Source: Streptomyces violascens
GTDB taxonomy: Bacteria > Actinomycetota > Actinomycetes > Streptomycetales > Streptomycetaceae
NCBI RefSeq assembly: GCF_014649955.1
Contig: NZ_BMUA01000010.1
Coordinates: 124,001-188,000, forward strand
Length of the DNA stretch: 64,000 nucleotides
Reading direction: 5' to 3'
Part shown: in pieces, positions 39,385 to 48,829 of the stretch
Layout: each line of letters begins with the position of its first letter
Numbering within the stretch: the first letter of the stretch is position 1
Notes under the pieces: generated by a model
Told to the model about the DNA's origin: nothing
What the model saw: only the letters and a program-made list of their open reading frames with translations
Database searches by the model: none
Made by a program: the position numbers and the translations under genes

Positions 39385-40473
39385 TCATCCCTCGGCTTTG
39401 CTGAGGGAGATCTCGGGGGCGGGCACCGCGCCGGAGGCAGTAGTTGTACTACCCAGAGTACGCGCCCGGTGCTCGGCAGGTTCCCGGGGCGGCCCGCCGA
39501 CCAGCGCCCGCCAGGCGTCGCGCCGTGCCGTACGGACGGTCTCGCGGGCCGATGCCAGCGCCTCCCGCGCACTGCGCCCCGCCGTGAGCGCCGCCCTCTT
39601 GGCCGGCCGCAGCACGGCCTCCCGCATCCAGTGCCCGACCGGTGTGAGCAGCACGGCGTACACCCAGCGCGCCGGCCGCCCCAGCAGATTCCGGGCGAGC
39701 CGTTCCAGGGCCCGTCCGACCGCCCTGGACACGAATCCGGCAACCCGCCAGGCGTGCCCGATCGCGTCACCGATCTCCCGAAGGACCACGACCACCGCTC
39801 GCCCGAGCGGCGTGAGCAGCGTCCGGTACGCCCACACCACCGGGACCACGAACAGCAGGACGATCAGCGCGGCAAACCCCCGCCCCACGGCGGCGAGTCC
39901 CGCCCGGGCCAGTGCGACAAGCAGGGCGATGGCGTGCCCGGCCGGGGTGAGCACGTACCGGTACAGCCACGCCCCCGGCACGACGAGGCCGTACCGCAGC
40001 AGCGGCGCGAGGACCCAGCGCCACAGCGTGACCGGCGGCCACACGAACACCGCCCAAAGCAGCCACCGAAGTCCGAGGCCGGTCCCCCGGGCCACCCGGG
40101 CGACGCCCCGCCCGAGCGGGGCCAGCACCGTGCGGTGCGCCCACACCGCAGGAGCGGCGACGAGGGTCACCGCGACCCACGCCACCCCGCGCCCGAGCCA
40201 CCCGATCCCGGCCCCAACCACCCTGCCCAGCCAGGCAGTTGCCCGCCCGAGCGGGGTCAGCACACAGGCGTACAACCACCCGAACGGGATCACGACCAGG
40301 GCGCGCCACAGGGGTGCGAGAACCACCCGGCGCAACGCCTTCGCACCGGTCGCGAGGAGGTCCCAGACGATCCGCACGGGCACGACCAGGACGAGCACCA
40401 CGATCCGCACGGGTACGCGGATGGCGATGGTGAGGCAGCCTTCGGGTGCCTGCGGGGTCGGTCGGTTCTCCAT
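39385..40473 (-). CDS. Membrane protein built from repeated W-x-Y-x-x-x-L-x-P-L-G-R units
   Basis: A 362-residue protein, ATG at 40473 (no clear Shine-Dalgarno). Several hydrophobic segments alternate with a recurring 12-residue unit: 47-57 (LRRVVLAPLWR), 66-77 (WLYACVLTPLGR), 111-122 (WAHRTVLAPLGR), 149-160 (TLWRWVLAPLLR), 169-180 (WLYRYVLTPAGH), 214-225 (WAYRTLLTPLGR), 270-281 (WVYAVLLTPVGH). The tail (~290-362) is basic then low-complexity. The repeats also show at DNA level (GCCCGAGCGGGG-like). I recognise no family. The regular spacing suggests amphipathic hairpins at the membrane, each with a Pro-Leu-Gly-Arg turn. Next to DUF2344 on the same strand. Confidence 0.7.
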   Translation of the reverse strand: MENRPTPQAPEGCLTIAIRVPVRIVVLVLVVPVRIVWDLLATGAKALRRVVLAPLWRALVVIPFGWLYACVLTPLGRATAWLGRVVGAGIGWLGRGVAWVAVTLVAAPAVWAHRTVLAPLGRGVARVARGTGLGLRWLLWAVFVWPPVTLWRWVLAPLLRYGLVVPGAWLYRYVLTPAGHAIALLVALARAGLAAVGRGFAALIVLLFVVPVVWAYRTLLTPLGRAVVVVLREIGDAIGHAWRVAGFVSRAVGRALERLARNLLGRPARWVYAVLLTPVGHWMREAVLRPAKRAALTAGRSAREALASARETVRTARRDAWRALVGGPPREPAEHRARTLGSTTTASGAVPAPEISLSKAEG

Positions 40474-40684
40474 GTGTACAGAGACGCGCGAAGGACCCCT
40501 GGACGTTGCACGAGTCCGGCGCGCCCGACCATCTTCGGCATGTTGGTCGCTGCCCCGTCGTCGCGAAGCAACCAGCCCCTCGCAGTCCTCGCGTCCATGG
40601 GCTGACGACTCATCCACGAGGAAGGACCGAGCAGGCGCTACCGCCGATCTGCGCTCCGGCCTCGCCCTCGATGTGGTCGAGGCG

Positions 40685-41644
40685 TCAAGCGGACCGGGCG
40701 CCCTCATGATCAACTGCCGTGATGGCGACTCGTATGGTGCCGTCGGCCGACGGCACAACGCGGGCGAGGCTGCCATCTGCGGGGTGACGCGCCACGATCA
40801 TTTCCTGATCGTTCTCCAGAGGCAGGGAGCGCACAGCCCACCCTTCTACACCAAGGCTGTCGCGCCCGCGACGTATTGCGCCCTTGAGCGCTTCCCGGCT
40901 GAGGGGCACGGTCGACCACGTGTGGTGCGTCAGCAGGTCCGTGCCGTCCTCGACGCGACTCACCCCGTCACCGGCCTGTGATTGGTGACGGACACGAAGG
41001 GCTTCGTAGATCCGGCTGGAGTGCTCCAGTACGCGACGTTCCGCGTCCGACGTCCCAGGCGGCGTCTGGTAAGCGGCCGGGTTCGCTTCCGAAGGCGTCC
41101 CTGCGCCGCCGGCGAAACACGGAGACGTGACGGAAATCGCCGCGATGCCCTCACCTGTCTCCTTGTTGGTCGGGCCGATGATGCCGTCCATCCTGAAATC
41201 GTCGGTGGGCGTGCGCATGAAGAACTTGGGGAACGGAACGCTCCAGTCGGCGTCGGGAGAGGTAAATGTGTACCCCTCCTTGACCCAGGCGTCGCGAGCA
41301 TGGCGGAGCAACCGCTTGGCTTCGCTTCCTGGCACATCGGTCAACTGGTACGTGAGCGCGACCTGCTTACGCCCGCTTGAGCTGGAGTTGTCATCGGCCA
41401 AGCACGGGCCCACTGGCAGGGGGCCGATCCGCTTCAGCTTCGGCTTGGGCAGCATCCCGTCCACGGCTTGGTGGATGATCTCCTCTGCCCGCTTGGTCGC
41501 TTGCTGCTCATCCATGTTGCCGGCCCGATTCTGTGGGGTCTTGTCGCTCTGGCGGCTGTGGCCGCTGTCTCCGTTTCCGCATGCCGCTGCTCCCACCATC
41601 ATGAGCAGGATCGTCGCTGTCATTACAGCTGAGCGCAGCCTCAC
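40685..41644 (-). CDS. Lipoprotein of unknown function
   Basis: A 319-residue exported protein: signal MRLRSAVMTATILLMMVGAAAC with lipobox GAAAC (Cys22), then a polar linker. The rest is soluble and mixed alpha/beta with two Cys (GPCLAD, TSPCFAG) that may pair. The start codon overlaps the stop of the DUF1023 gene (ATGA at 41641-41644), so it is translated with it. Families of this kind often sit next to DUF1023 hydrolases in Streptomyces, which suggests a shared surface role. Composition is less GC-extreme than the flanks, as in the rest of this module. No function assigned. Confidence 0.8.
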   Translation of the reverse strand: MRLRSAVMTATILLMMVGAAACGNGDSGHSRQSDKTPQNRAGNMDEQQATKRAEEIIHQAVDGMLPKPKLKRIGPLPVGPCLADDNSSSSGRKQVALTYQLTDVPGSEAKRLLRHARDAWVKEGYTFTSPDADWSVPFPKFFMRTPTDDFRMDGIIGPTNKETGEGIAAISVTSPCFAGGAGTPSEANPAAYQTPPGTSDAERRVLEHSSRIYEALRVRHQSQAGDGVSRVEDGTDLLTHHTWSTVPLSREALKGAIRRGRDSLGVEGWAVRSLPLENDQEMIVARHPADGSLARVVPSADGTIRVAITAVDHEGARSA

Positions 41645-42822
41645 GGCTTTCCTCCGGTCGCGATCGTTGCCATGTTTGCGAGCGATTCGCCCTCCCAGTA
41701 CTGCGAGTGAGCGGGCATGAACCCATCCGCCCCCGGCAGTTTCCCGTCCGCGACATGGAACGTCTGCCCTCCGAAGTCGTCGGACGTGGGGTCGTTGCCG
41801 TAGAGGATCGAGTGATCGTCGAAGAGATGCATGTACTCCTTGGGGTTGAGAGGGGCCAAGAAGCCTGCCGGTGGTGGAGCGAGATTGATGAGGTCGTTCT
41901 TCGCTGTGGCCGCCCAGACGTGGTCGGCCGGGATGTTCAGGTCCTTCGCATGGTTCACCCCCACTCCCGGACTGCCCACCATGATCGCGTTGTCGACCGG
42001 TATATCGGGATGGTCGCGCAAGGCCTCACCCGCTACGAGGGAACCGTAACTGTGGCCGATGACAGTTGAATTCACGTTGCCACCATGGGCCGCGTCCACC
42101 CCGGTGAGGAAGTCACTCAGCGGATCTTTCGCAGCATCGGCAAACTTGGGATCCCTGGCATCGCCCATGACGTCCTGTGGCGCGTCATAGCCGAGCCACA
42201 TGATGGAAGCTGTGGTGTGCAAGGGGTCGGTGGCCGCCGCCTTGGTCTGCAACTGCTCGGCACGATGTATCGCCCCGTCGATTTCAGCGAGGTTCGCGCC
42301 AGTACCCGGGACATACGTCGCCACGTTGTCAGCCGTATCCGGGTTGCCGATCGACATGATGACGTGGCCCAGCTTCTTGTCGTCGAACCCCAGCAGATAG
42401 GGACGAGTCGTCGAGTCCCCGTTGTAGTTGTCGTATCGCTTCTGGATCTGTCCCATGGCTTTGACCGCATCGGTCAGCTGGTCCCTACGATCCCCGTACT
42501 TGTTGTTCCACGCCACCCATTCGTCGGTATAAACCTTCGTGGCGAGGCCACCAGACGTGATGTAGGTGTACTTGTTCCCGGGCTCCGAGGGAATCGAAGC
42601 CAGCTCCAGCTGGTCCTGGGCGCGCTTTTCAGTGAGGATCGAGCGGTTGGCCTCGTCGCGTACGTCCGCGGGCAGCCCGTTCAGGGCGCCGATCGTGTCG
42701 GGGTGGACCGACAGGTAAGCGGAGCGCTCCTCGGCACTGAGGGACTTCCACCACTCCGCGTTCTGTTTCGGAGTCCCATGATTCGGCGGAGCCGCAACGG
42801 AGCGGCAATACGGTCCGCGCAC
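41641..42822 (-). CDS. DUF1023 alpha/beta-hydrolase, C-terminal part of a frameshifted gene
   Basis: 393 codons. The hydrolase domain is intact: TYVPGTGANLAEIDGAI, oxyanion and nucleophile region STVIGHSYGSLVAGEAL (Ser nucleophile), SPGVGVNHAKDL and a late FMPAHSQYW His. The normal family protein is a single ~600-residue chain with an N-terminal helical WXG-like part, which here lies in a different frame (42681-43307). The usable start MRGPYCRSVAAPP looks artificial, because PNHGTPKQNAEWWKSLS is the usual mid-protein continuation. About 45 residues at the junction are missing compared with family members I remember. Probably a broken gene, though the hydrolase domain could still be translated. 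Confidence 0.75.
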   Translation of the reverse strand: MRGPYCRSVAAPPNHGTPKQNAEWWKSLSAEERSAYLSVHPDTIGALNGLPADVRDEANRSILTEKRAQDQLELASIPSEPGNKYTYITSGGLATKVYTDEWVAWNNKYGDRRDQLTDAVKAMGQIQKRYDNYNGDSTTRPYLLGFDDKKLGHVIMSIGNPDTADNVATYVPGTGANLAEIDGAIHRAEQLQTKAAATDPLHTTASIMWLGYDAPQDVMGDARDPKFADAAKDPLSDFLTGVDAAHGGNVNSTVIGHSYGSLVAGEALRDHPDIPVDNAIMVGSPGVGVNHAKDLNIPADHVWAATAKNDLINLAPPPAGFLAPLNPKEYMHLFDDHSILYGNDPTSDDFGGQTFHVADGKLPGADGFMPAHSQYWEGESLANMATIATGGKP

Positions 42823-43307
42823 TCCTGGGCGAGGCGGAAGCCCGGGTTGGGGTCGAAGTTGGCCGCTTGGCGGTTGATCGCCTGGGCGGTGGGGTCTGTC
42901 AGTCCAGTCGTCTTGCCGCCTGGAGAAGGCGTGGGGGCACCCGGTTTGCCGCCTGCCGGATAACTCACGGAACCGTCCGAGTTCACTGTGAGCTTGTTGG
43001 CTTCAGCGTCGGCAATTGCGGCATCCAGCTTTTTCTTCGCGGCCTCGATGTCATGCGAAAACCCATTCAGGGCTGCGCTGATCAGCCCGCATTCAGCCTG
43101 GGTGTACTGAAAATTTTCTATCAACTGCTGAATCTGCCCGATCGCCGCGGTCGCAGCATCACCGAAAAGGGCCTCATGCATTCCGGGGACGACTCGATTG
43201 GTCAAATCGTCCCTGGAAGCGCCCGCCCGGTCGCTGATGGCTCGGTAACCGTCCGCGGCCTCCGCGAATTCGTACGGTTTCAGCTTGCGTAGAGTCGCAA
43301 GGTCCAT
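42681..43307 (-). CDS. N-terminal WXG-like part of the frameshifted DUF1023 gene
   Basis: 208 codons, of which the first ~165 match the helical start of DUF1023-type proteins (MDLATLRKLKPYEFAEAADGYR...CGLISAALNGFSHDIEAAKKKL...GSVSYPAGG...INRQAANFDPNPGFRLAQECADRIA). After ECADRIA the frame breaks up: the in-frame tail PLRLRRIMGLRNRTR is the shifted reading of the sequence whose other frame gives APPNHGTPKQNAEWW. A deletion near 42800-42812, not a multiple of three, explains this. The helical part resembles ESX-type WXG partners. ATG at 43307 lies nine bp after the stop of the small upstream gene. Confidence 0.75.
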   Translation of the reverse strand: MDLATLRKLKPYEFAEAADGYRAISDRAGASRDDLTNRVVPGMHEALFGDAATAAIGQIQQLIENFQYTQAECGLISAALNGFSHDIEAAKKKLDAAIADAEANKLTVNSDGSVSYPAGGKPGAPTPSPGGKTTGLTDPTAQAINRQAANFDPNPGFRLAQECADRIAAPLRLRRIMGLRNRTRSGGSPSVPRSAPLTCRSTPTRSAP

Positions 43308-43316
43308 GGCTGCCGA

Positions 43317-43781
43317 TCACCGGTTCCGCGAGTCGCCGCCGACAGCGGGCGTGTCTTGATACTTGCTCTGCACTCGCTCCAACGCGGCCGTGACCGTCTT
43401 GTCGGTCCGCAGCAGATCGTGACCTGTCTGGTCCAGAACCTCTTGGAGTGCACCACACTTCTCACTGAGGTCCCGCACATAGCGCGCCCACGATGCGTGC
43501 ACCTTGTCCTGCGCCGCGGCCGTCAGGCAGCCCTCGGCCGGGCCGAGGCCCTTCTGTCCCTCACTCAGCGCGGTAAGCGCCTTCCCGAGGCCTTCGCGCT
43601 GGTCACCCACGCCGACTCCGGCCTTCACCCACGCGGCCTTGGTCGTCTTGAGTCCCCCGGTGACCTCACTCCCCGCCGACGCGTTTGCCCCGTCCGACGG
43701 AACACCATTGATCTGCATGCGGGTTGCACCGCCGCGGGCGACGGCATCGGCCTTGAGCTGTTCCCACTCGTCCCACGCCAT
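43317..43781 (-). CDS. WXG100-like helical protein
   Basis: 154 residues (MAWDEWEQLKADAVARGGA). ATG at 43781 has a good GGGAGG Shine-Dalgarno; the frame opens at 43844 but that part is Pro/Arg-rich. It is mostly helical with conserved Trp in AAWVKAG and a later coiled segment (SWARYVRDLSEKCGALQEVL). It resembles ESX/WXG-type secretion partners that accompany DUF1023 hydrolases. First gene of a four-ORF leftward operon with the hydrolase halves and the lipoprotein. Role likely in secretion or targeting; not proven. Confidence 0.75.
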   Translation of the reverse strand: MAWDEWEQLKADAVARGGATRMQINGVPSDGANASAGSEVTGGLKTTKAAWVKAGVGVGDQREGLGKALTALSEGQKGLGPAEGCLTAAAQDKVHASWARYVRDLSEKCGALQEVLDQTGHDLLRTDKTVTAALERVQSKYQDTPAVGGDSRNR

Positions 43782-43941
43782 GCGCAGTTCCCTCCCCCGT
43801 GGCCCCGGGTCCCGCGTCGGGGACGCCCCGTTCGGCCGGTGCACTCATCGACCTTGCTGCCGCACACATTACAAAACAGCCGTTCCCCAACCGCCTGTGC
43901 GATCACTCAGATCGACTGAGTATCCGTACCTAGGCCCCCAC

Positions 43942-43993
43942 ACACGACGCTGCCGTGTCCACCTGGGCACAGGTGGACACGGCAGCGTCGTGT
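43942..43993. terminator. Perfect 23-bp hairpin terminator
   Basis: The 23-nt arm 43942-43964 is completely complementary to 43971-43993 around GGGCAC. It starts seven bases past the radical SAM stop on the minus strand and isolates that gene from the WXG-like module. Confidence 0.85.
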
Positions 43994-43999
43994 ACAGCG

Positions 44000-45925
<1,926 letters not shown>

Positions 45926-45998
45926 CTCGACCTTCATGGGCTGGCAGGGGGGCGACTCTCTAGCGTAACGCGAGCCGGGTCGCCCCCTCGCACGACGA

Positions 45999-47552
45999 TC
46001 ATGGGGCCGTCAGGCGCTCCCGCAGCTTCGGGGCGCCGGCGCGGGCCCACACCTCGGGCAGCTCCCGCTCGCGGGCGGCCGCCGTCGCCTCCTCCTGGCC
46101 GTACAGGAGTCCCCAGGTGAACGCGGACTCGCCGGCCGCGTGGGCCTGGGCGGCGAGCGTGCGCAGGGCCTCGCGGGCGACCACGCTGTCCTGGTGGTCG
46201 CCGAGCACGTTCTGTACGGCCTTCATGCGCTTGGCGAACTTCTCGGCGGCCTTGCCGAGCGCGGGGGCGGCGGCCTCGGCGGCGTACCGGGCGCGCTTGG
46301 CGGCCTTGCGGGCCTCGTGCAGGGCGAGGTCCCGCTCGTGGCCGGGCGCGAGGCCGAGCGCGGTGTGGACGCGGCCCGCGAGCCGGTCGTAGTCCTTGAG
46401 CACGGCCTTGGGGAGTACGTCGGACACGGGCCGTTCGGCCGGCGGGAGCAGGGGCGGAGCGGCGAGCAGCGTGTCGAGGGTGCCCAGGAGGGCGAGGTAG
46501 CGCTTGCCGTCGAGTACGGCGACGGTCCTGCGGCGGGAGCCGGTGCGGCGGGCCGCCGTCCAGATGCGCAGGCGGCCGCGGACCGGGCCGAGCAGCAGGG
46601 TGCGGGGCAGGGCGGCGATGCGGGTCCGCAGGCGTTCGGTGAGGACTTCCCTGTCGCGGTCGACTCCGAGCTCGGCGGCGAGCCATTTGAGCTCCTCGCC
46701 GACGGGGTCGGTGACCCCCCGGTCGACGATCTTGGCGTACGACTTGAACGCGCTGCGCAGGCGGCGGGTGGCGACCCTCATCTGGTGGACGGAGTCCGGC
46801 AGTTCGCGCCGCACGGCGGGGTCGAGGGCGACGAGCGCGTCGCGCTGGGCGCGCAGGTAGCCGAGGACGTGGGCGCCCGCGGTGCCTTCGGCGGCGGGCT
46901 CGGCGTTCTTCGCGGCCTTGGCCGCCTTGCGCGGCTTCGGGGCCGTCTCCCGCAGGGCCCGGGCGACCTTGGAAGAGCTCGTCGAGGGCCGGATGCCCGC
47001 CTTGCGCAGCCGTTTCTCCACACCGTCCAGGATGCTCTCGTCCGCCACCCCGTCGGCGAGCTCGACCTCGATCTCGGTCCAGGCGGTGGAGGTGGAGCCT
47101 TCGCGCAGGCCCTCGGCGCGGACCGTGTCGATGCTCAGCTCGGCGAGCACGATGTGGTCGTCGGCGAGCAGATGGAGTACGTCGCGTGAGGACAGCAGGC
47201 GTACGACGGGGACGAGTTCGGCGTCGCGGACGCGGGAGCGCAGCAGGGCGGCCAGCGCGGGCGGGAGGCGGTCGGAGAGCGGGGCCCGGATCTCGTCGCG
47301 GATGCCCACGGTGACCGGGAATTTGAGGTGCCAGCCGGCGTCGTCGCCGCCCGTTCTGCGGCGCAGGGTGAGGGAGTCGGCGTCCAGGCGCAGGTCCTGG
47401 GTGTCGTAGTAGACGGCGTCGAGCTCGACGACGCCCTTGTCGACGACGCTGCCGACCCCGGGGACCCGGGTCAGGTCGGGCAGCCGCGCCTGGTCCCCGT
47501 CGGACGATGTGAACTCGAATTTCCGCTCGATCTCGCGCTTCGTGTCCGCCAT
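45999..47552 (-). CDS. CYTH and CHAD domain protein
   Basis: 517 residues. The N-terminal CYTH domain (~5-200) carries the phosphohydrolase-type EIERKFE motif and a C-terminal EIEVELADG acidic strand. The helical CHAD domain (~230-510) has conserved His/Arg positions (HQMRVATRRLRSAFK, HEARKAAKRARYAAE). CHAD domains bind polyphosphate and CYTH proteins hydrolyse triphosphates, so the protein is likely a polyphosphate-associated phosphatase. ATG at 47552 lies 6 nt past TAGATT (47559-47564), suggesting a leaderless transcript. No co-transcription signs with rodA. Confidence 0.9.
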   Translation of the reverse strand: MADTKREIERKFEFTSSDGDQARLPDLTRVPGVGSVVDKGVVELDAVYYDTQDLRLDADSLTLRRRTGGDDAGWHLKFPVTVGIRDEIRAPLSDRLPPALAALLRSRVRDAELVPVVRLLSSRDVLHLLADDHIVLAELSIDTVRAEGLREGSTSTAWTEIEVELADGVADESILDGVEKRLRKAGIRPSTSSSKVARALRETAPKPRKAAKAAKNAEPAAEGTAGAHVLGYLRAQRDALVALDPAVRRELPDSVHQMRVATRRLRSAFKSYAKIVDRGVTDPVGEELKWLAAELGVDRDREVLTERLRTRIAALPRTLLLGPVRGRLRIWTAARRTGSRRRTVAVLDGKRYLALLGTLDTLLAAPPLLPPAERPVSDVLPKAVLKDYDRLAGRVHTALGLAPGHERDLALHEARKAAKRARYAAEAAAPALGKAAEKFAKRMKAVQNVLGDHQDSVVAREALRTLAAQAHAAGESAFTWGLLYGQEEATAAARERELPEVWARAGAPKLRERLTAP

Positions 47553-47573
47553 GACCAGAATCTAGACGCGATC

Positions 47574-47594
47574 GGGCCCTGGCGGCAGGGTCCC
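47574..47594 (-). terminator. rodA: Possible terminator after rodA
   Basis: GGGCCCTG pairs with CAGGGTCCC with one bulged T around GCGG, in the 82-bp gap between rodA and the CYTH-CHAD gene. Confidence 0.35.
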
Positions 47595-47634
47595 GGACCG
47601 GCCATCTCCCGCGCCGGTCCGAAGTCCCCGTCGG

Positions 47635-48825
47635 CTATGCCGTTATCGGCCGCTGCACCCGGATCGACTGGAGCAGCCCTATGGCGACCCACACCGCGAA
47701 CATGGACGATCCTCCATAGGAGACGAACGGCAGAGGGATGCCCGCGACCGGCATGATGCCGAGCGTCATGCCGATGTTCTCGAAGGACTGGAAGGCGAAC
47801 CAGGCGATGATGCCGGCCGCGACGATGGTGCCGTACAGCTCGGTCGTCTCGCGGGCGATGCGGCAGGCGCGCCACAGGATGACGCCGATCAGCACGATGA
47901 TCAGACCCGCGCCGACGAAGCCGAGTTCCTCTCCGGCGACGGTGAAGACGAAGTCCGTCTGCTGTTCGGGAACGAACTGGCCGGTGGTCTGGGAGCCCTT
48001 GAAGAGGCCGGTGCCGGTCAGGCCGCCGGAGCCGATCGCGATCCTGGCCTGGCCGGTGTTGTAGCCGACGCCGGCCGGGTCGAGCTTGGGGTTGGCGAAC
48101 GCGGCGAAGCGGTTGATCTGGTACTTGTCCAGTATCCCGAGCGCGGCGACCAGGACCGCCCCGACCACACCTGCGCCGAGCAGGCCGAAGATCCAGCGGT
48201 TGGAGGCCCCCGAGGCGAGCAGCACGCCGAGGATGATCACCAGGATGACCATGGTCGAGCCGAGGTCGGGCATCAGCATGATGCAGCCGATCGGGATCAC
48301 GGCGATCCCGAGGGACTTCACCACCGTACGGTGGTCCGGATGCAGTTGGTCGCCCGCGTCTACCCGGGCCGCGAGCAGCATCGCCATGCACAGGATGATC
48401 GCGATCTTCGCGAACTCGGAGGGCTGGAGGGAGAATCCGCCGCCGAGCACGATCCAGGAGTGCGCGCCGTTGACGGTGGCGCCGAGCGGCGAGAGCACCG
48501 CGAGCAGCATCAGGATCGAGAGCCCGTACAGGATGGGCACCGCGCCGCGCAGGGTGCGGTGGCCGAGCCAGATGGTGCCGACCATCAGGCAAAGCCCGAT
48601 ACCGGCGTTCGCGATGTGCCGGATCAGGAAGAAGTACGGGTCGCCCTGGTTGATGTTGGTGCGGTTGCGGGTGGCGGACCACACCAGGAGCGAGCCGATG
48701 AGGCAGAGCGCGAGGGCCGACAGGAGCAGCGGCCAGTCGAGCCTGCGCAGCACCGAGTCCCGTGCGGTCAGCTTGGCGAACGCGCTGCGCTCGGGGGCGT
48801 AGCGCTGGACGGAGAAACCTGCCAT
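47635..48825 (-). CDS. rodA: Rod-shape / sporulation SEDS-family peptidoglycan glycosyltransferase RodA
   Basis: 396 residues, ~10 membrane helices, SEDS signatures GAHSWIVLGGGFSLQPSEFAK, QTDFVFTVAGEELGF and PLPFVSYGGSSM. SEDS proteins polymerise lipid II with a partner class B PBP; here mrdA (PBP2) is immediately upstream, its stop and this ATG (48825) only four bp apart. In S. coelicolor the homologue of this gene in the mre cluster is called sfr, as I recall. Terminal gene of mreBCD-mrdA-rodA. ATG chosen because GGAGGGA precedes it. Confidence 0.95.
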   Translation of the reverse strand: MAGFSVQRYAPERSAFAKLTARDSVLRRLDWPLLLSALALCLIGSLLVWSATRNRTNINQGDPYFFLIRHIANAGIGLCLMVGTIWLGHRTLRGAVPILYGLSILMLLAVLSPLGATVNGAHSWIVLGGGFSLQPSEFAKIAIILCMAMLLAARVDAGDQLHPDHRTVVKSLGIAVIPIGCIMLMPDLGSTMVILVIILGVLLASGASNRWIFGLLGAGVVGAVLVAALGILDKYQINRFAAFANPKLDPAGVGYNTGQARIAIGSGGLTGTGLFKGSQTTGQFVPEQQTDFVFTVAGEELGFVGAGLIIVLIGVILWRACRIARETTELYGTIVAAGIIAWFAFQSFENIGMTLGIMPVAGIPLPFVSYGGSSMFAVWVAIGLLQSIRVQRPITA

Positions 48826-48829
48826 GGCG

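Noticed and set aside
33803..40981. 2,392-codon plus-strand open frame opposite rne and its neighbours
   Set aside because: Antisense shadow caused by high GC; composition is Gly/Leu/Arg/Asp with no domain, and rne, DUF2344 and the repeat membrane protein on the minus strand are real.
43317..43781. Full ESX/type VII secretion locus
   Set aside because: No EccC-type ATPase or membrane components in the window; only the small WXG-like partner protein and a hydrolase are present.
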